Positions 60,901 to 64,000 of a DNA stretch of 64,000 nt are shown here, one piece after another; positions within the stretch are counted from its first letter, which is position 1, and each line of letters starts with the position of its first letter. The stretch is from Metridium senile (lineage: Eukaryota > Cnidaria > Anthozoa > Actiniaria > Metridiidae). The stretch covers positions 14,440,447-14,504,446 of the forward strand of contig OX459100.1 in assembly GCA_949775045.1 (NCBI GenBank). The letters run 5' to 3'. The notes below the pieces were generated by a model that saw only the letters and a program-made list of their open reading frames with translations, searched no databases and was not told where the DNA came from. The position numbers and the translations under genes were made by a program.

Positions 60901-63249
60901 CATTCTGGGTAGGATTTTGTAGTTTTTTCTAAATAAAATCTTGCAGATTTATCAGAATGCTCTAATATTCTCAGACATTACTAACAGGGTCTAGGCGATC
61001 ATTTTTTGTCGAAAACCCCGATCTTTTTGAACATTTTAAGATCACCCTATAGGCCATATTGCATTCTGGGTAGGATTTTGTAGTTTTTTCTAAATAAAAT
61101 CTTGCAGATTTATGAGAATGCTCTAATATTCTCAGACATTACTAACAGGGTCTAGGCGATCATTTTTTGTCGAAAACCCCGATCTTTTTGAAACATTTTA
61201 AGATCACCCTATAGGCCATATTGCATTCTGGGTAGGATTTTGTAGTTTTTTCTAAATAAAATCTTGCAGATTTATCAGAATGCGCTAATATTCTCAGACA
61301 TTACAAACAGGGTCTAGGCGATCATTTTTTGCCGAAAACTCCGATCTTTTTGACACATTTTAAGATCCCCCTATATGCCATATTGCATTCTGGGTAGGAT
61401 TTTGTAGTTTTTTCTAAATAAAATCTTGCAGATTTATGAGAATGCTCTAATATTCTCAGACATTACTAACAGGGTCTAGGCGATCATTTTTTGTCGAAAA
61501 CCCCGATCTTTTTGAAACATTTTAAGATCACCCTATAGGCCATATTGCATTCTGGGTAGGATTTTGTAGTTTTTTCTAAATAAAATCTTGCAGATTTATC
61601 AGAATGCGCTAATATTCTCAGACATTACAAACAGGGTCTAGGCGATCATTTTTTGCCGAAAACTCCGATCTTTTTGACACATTTTAAGATCCCCCTATAT
61701 GCCATATTGCATTCTGGGTAGGATTTTGTAGTTTTTTCTAAATAAAATCTTGCAGATTTATCAGAATGCTCTAATATTCTCAGACATTACTAACAGGGTC
61801 TAGGCGATCATTTTTTGCCGAAAACCCGATCTTTTTGAACATTTTAAGATCACCCTATAGGCCATATTGCATTCTGGGTAGGATTTTGTAGTTTTTTCTA
61901 AATAAAATCTTGAGGATTATCAGAATGCGCTAATATTCTCAGACATTACTAACAGGGTCTAGGCGATCATTTTTTGTCGAAAAACCCCGATCTTTTTGAA
62001 ACATTTTTAGATCACCCTATAGGCCATATTGCACTCTGGGTAGGATTTTGGAGTTTTTTCTAAATAAAATCTTGCAGATTTATCAGAATGCACTAATATT
62101 CTCAGACATTACTAACAGGGTCTAGGCGATCATTTTTTGTCGAAAACCCGATCTTTTTGAAACATTTTAAGATCACCCTATAGGCCATATTGCATTCTGG
62201 GTAGGATTTTGTAGTTTTTTCTAATAAAATCTTGCAGATTTATCAGAATGCTCTAATATTCTCAGACATTACTAACAGGGTCTAGGCGATCATTTTTTGT
62301 CGAAAACCCCGAACTTTTTGAAACATTTTAAGATCACCCTATAGGCCATATTGCATTCTGGGTAGGATTTTGTAGTTTTTTCTAAATAAAATCTTGAGGA
62401 TTTATCAGAATGCGCTAATATTCTCAGACATTACTAACAGGGTCTAGACGATCATTTTTTGTCGAAAACCCCGATCTTTTAGAAACATTTTTAGATCACC
62501 CTATAGGCCATATTGCACTCTGGGTAGGATTTTGTAGTTTTTTCTAAATAAAATCTTGCAGATTTATCAGAATGCTCTAATATTCTCAGACATTACTAAC
62601 AGGGTCTAGGCGATCATTTTTTGTCGAAAACCCCGATCTTTTTGAAACATTTTAAGATCACCCTATAGGCCATATTGCATTCTGGGTAGGATTATGTAGT
62701 TTTTTCTAAATAAAATCTTGAGGATTTATCAGAATGCGCTAATATTCTCAGACATTACTAACAGGGTCTAGGCGATCATTTTTTGTCGAAAACCCCGATC
62801 TTTTTGAAACATTTTAAGATCACCCTATAGGCCATATTGCATTCTGGGTAGGATTTTGTAGTTTTTTCTAAATAAAATCTTGCAGATTTATGAGAATGCT
62901 CTAATATTCTCAGACATTACTAACAGGGTCTAGGCGATCATTTTTTGTCGAAAACCCCGAACTTTTTGAAACATTTTAAGATCACCCTATAGGCCATATT
63001 GCATTCTGGGTAGGATTTTGTAGTTTTTTCTAAATAAAATCTTGAGGATTTATCAGAATGCGCTAATATTCTCAGACATTACTAACAGGGTCTAGACGAT
63101 CATTTTTTGTCGAAAACACCGATCTTTTAGAAACATTTTTAGATCACCCTATAGGCCATATTGCACTCTGGGTAGGATTTTGTAGTTTTTTTCTAAATAA
63201 AATCTTGCAGATTTATCAGAATGCTCTAATATTCTCAGACATTACTAAC
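52000..63249 (+). repeat. Right-hand, more homogeneous satellite zone
   Basis: Mostly TTTGTCGAAAACCCCG monomers alternating with TTGAGGATTTATCAGAATGCGC, AATGCACTAAT and CACTCTGGG types. The marker CTTTTAGAAAC recurs at about 52450, 53098 and 53908 (steps of 648 and 810) and again near 62476 and 63124. A TCTCGGCGATCAG monomer recurs at 55977, 57596 and 58566 (1,619 and 970 bp). Monomers shortened by 1-3 bases are common (TTGAACATTT, AAAACCCGATC). Confidence 0.8.
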
Positions 63250-63449
63250 NNNNNNNNNNNNNNNNNNNNNNNNNNNNNNNNNNNNNNNNNNNNNNNNNNN
63301 NNNNNNNNNNNNNNNNNNNNNNNNNNNNNNNNNNNNNNNNNNNNNNNNNNNNNNNNNNNNNNNNNNNNNNNNNNNNNNNNNNNNNNNNNNNNNNNNNNNN
63401 NNNNNNNNNNNNNNNNNNNNNNNNNNNNNNNNNNNNNNNNNNNNNNNNN
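63250..63449. other. Assembly gap, 200 N
   Basis: Exactly 200 undetermined bases. The round number looks like a fixed-size scaffold join rather than a measured gap. Apparent open frames across it are meaningless. The satellite changes orientation across the gap. Confidence 0.98.
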
Positions 63450-64000
63450 CAAAAAAAATGATCGCCTAGACCTTGTTAGTAATGTCTGAGAATATTAGAG
63501 CATTCTGATAAATCCGCAAGATTTTATTTAGAAAAAACTACAAAATCCTACCCAGAATGCAACTTGGCCTATAGGGTGATCTTAAAATGGGTCAAAAAGA
63601 TCGGGGTTTTTAGCAAAAAAATGATCGCCTAGACCTTGTTAGTAATGTCTGAGAATATTAGAGCATTCTGATAAATCTGCAAGATTTTATTTAGAAAAAA
63701 CTACAAAATCCTACCAAGAATGCAATATGGCCTATAGGGTTATCTGAAAATGTGTCAAAAAGATCAAGGTTTTTGACAAAAAATGATCGCCTAGACCCTG
63801 TTACTAATGTCTGAGAATATTAGAGCATTCTGATAAATCTGCAAGATTTTATTTAGAAAAAACTACAAAATCCTACCCAGAATGCAATATGGCCTATAGG
63901 GTTATCTGAAAATGTGTCAAAAAGATCAAGGTTTTCGACAAAAAATGATCGCCTAGACCCTGTTAGTAATGTCTGAGAATATTAGAGCATTCTGATAAGT
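63450..64000 (-). repeat. 162-bp satellite in inverted orientation
   Basis: About 3.4 monomers of the same satellite read on the minus strand: + strand text such as CTGAGAATATTAGAGCATTC and CTACAAAATCCTACCCAG is the reverse complement of the array landmarks. Variants include the GACCCATTTTAAG and TTTTCAGATAACCC types that are common at 17-39 kb rather than the types just left of the gap. It therefore probably does not adjoin 63249 directly in the genome. Confidence 0.95.

Larger units (their letters stand above)
6271..63249 (+). repeat. About 57-kb satellite array, 162-bp monomer
   Basis: Head-to-tail tandem array of about 350 monomers. Spacing of the landmark CAGACATTAC is 162 bp (for example between 60649 and 60811), with 159-163 bp variants. 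Landmarks in order within a monomer: TCTTGCAGATTTATCAGAAT, GCTCTAATATTCTCAGACAT, TACTAACAGGGTCTAGGCGA, TCATTTTTTG, CGAAAACCCCGATC, CATTTTAAGATCACCC, TATAGGCCATATTGCATTCT, GGGTAGGATTTTGTAG, and a T-run before CTAAATAAAA. A typical monomer is about 34% GC by my count, with three GATC sites and three CpGs. All frames are stop-rich and no gene is embedded after 6270. The size and higher-order structure fit a centromeric, pericentromeric or subtelomeric satellite, but nothing here shows which. It is not alpha satellite and I see no CENP-B box. Confidence 0.97.

Noticed and set aside
6271..63249. CRISPR-like regular repetition
   Set aside because: The whole 162-bp unit repeats with no unique spacers, and the window is eukaryotic.
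6271..63249. Alpha satellite or a CENP-B-box satellite
   Set aside because: The monomer is 162 bp, not 171, with unrelated sequence, and no match to the CENP-B box core was seen.
63205..63489. Frames across the gap
   Set aside because: Composed mainly of undetermined residues from the Ns.

Overview
The window is eukaryotic, most probably animal, DNA made of two things: a very long tandem satellite array with a monomer of about 162 bp, and one apparently intact Ty3/gypsy-type LTR retrotransposon inserted near its left end. There are no rRNA, tRNA, CRISPR or prokaryotic features, and no host gene is visible. A metazoan host is suggested by a primer-binding site that looks complementary to an animal leucine tRNA and by the gag/pol style; I cannot name the species.

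Layout. Positions 1-206 are satellite. Positions 207-6270 are the retrotransposon: two 161-bp LTRs differing at 2 positions, a primer-binding site, gag (334-1578) with a CCHC zinc knuckle, and pol (open frame 1509-5780) in the -1 frame with protease, reverse transcriptase, RNase H and integrase. Pol ends in an unusual Lys/Glu-rich tail encoded by a 36-bp minisatellite. A 3' untranslated stretch, polypurine tract and 3' LTR follow. A canonical -1 slippery heptamer (1554-1560) lies in the gag/pol overlap in the correct register, so gag is probably translated alone and, at lower frequency, as a Gag-Pol fusion. The 4-5 bp target duplication and near-identical LTRs point to a recent insertion. No env frame exists.

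Positions 6271-63249 are about 57 kb of head-to-tail satellite in one orientation, about 350 monomers, roughly 34% GC by count of a typical monomer. Monomers fall into recognisable variant types arranged in higher-order patterns. Diagnostic variants repeat at exact or near multiples of 162 bp (648, 810, 970, 1456, 1458, 1942, 2269, 2750, 3078, 3240, 7132 bp), showing nested segmental duplications by unequal exchange. The left 3 kb carries a distinct subfamily (CGATCG, GGGTCGG), the middle (9-52 kb) is a patchwork of higher-order repeats, and the right part (52-63 kb) is more homogeneous.

Positions 63250-63449 are exactly 200 Ns, and 63450-64000 is the same satellite in the opposite orientation. 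This is as likely to be a scaffolding artefact as a real inversion.

No new biochemical system is visible. The points of real interest are the fine structure of the satellite array, the integrase tail minisatellite, the start of gag inside the LTR, the frameshift site, and the insertion into a target resembling the element's own LTR end. Duplication boundaries were found by eye from marker variants and are accurate to some tens of bases at best.
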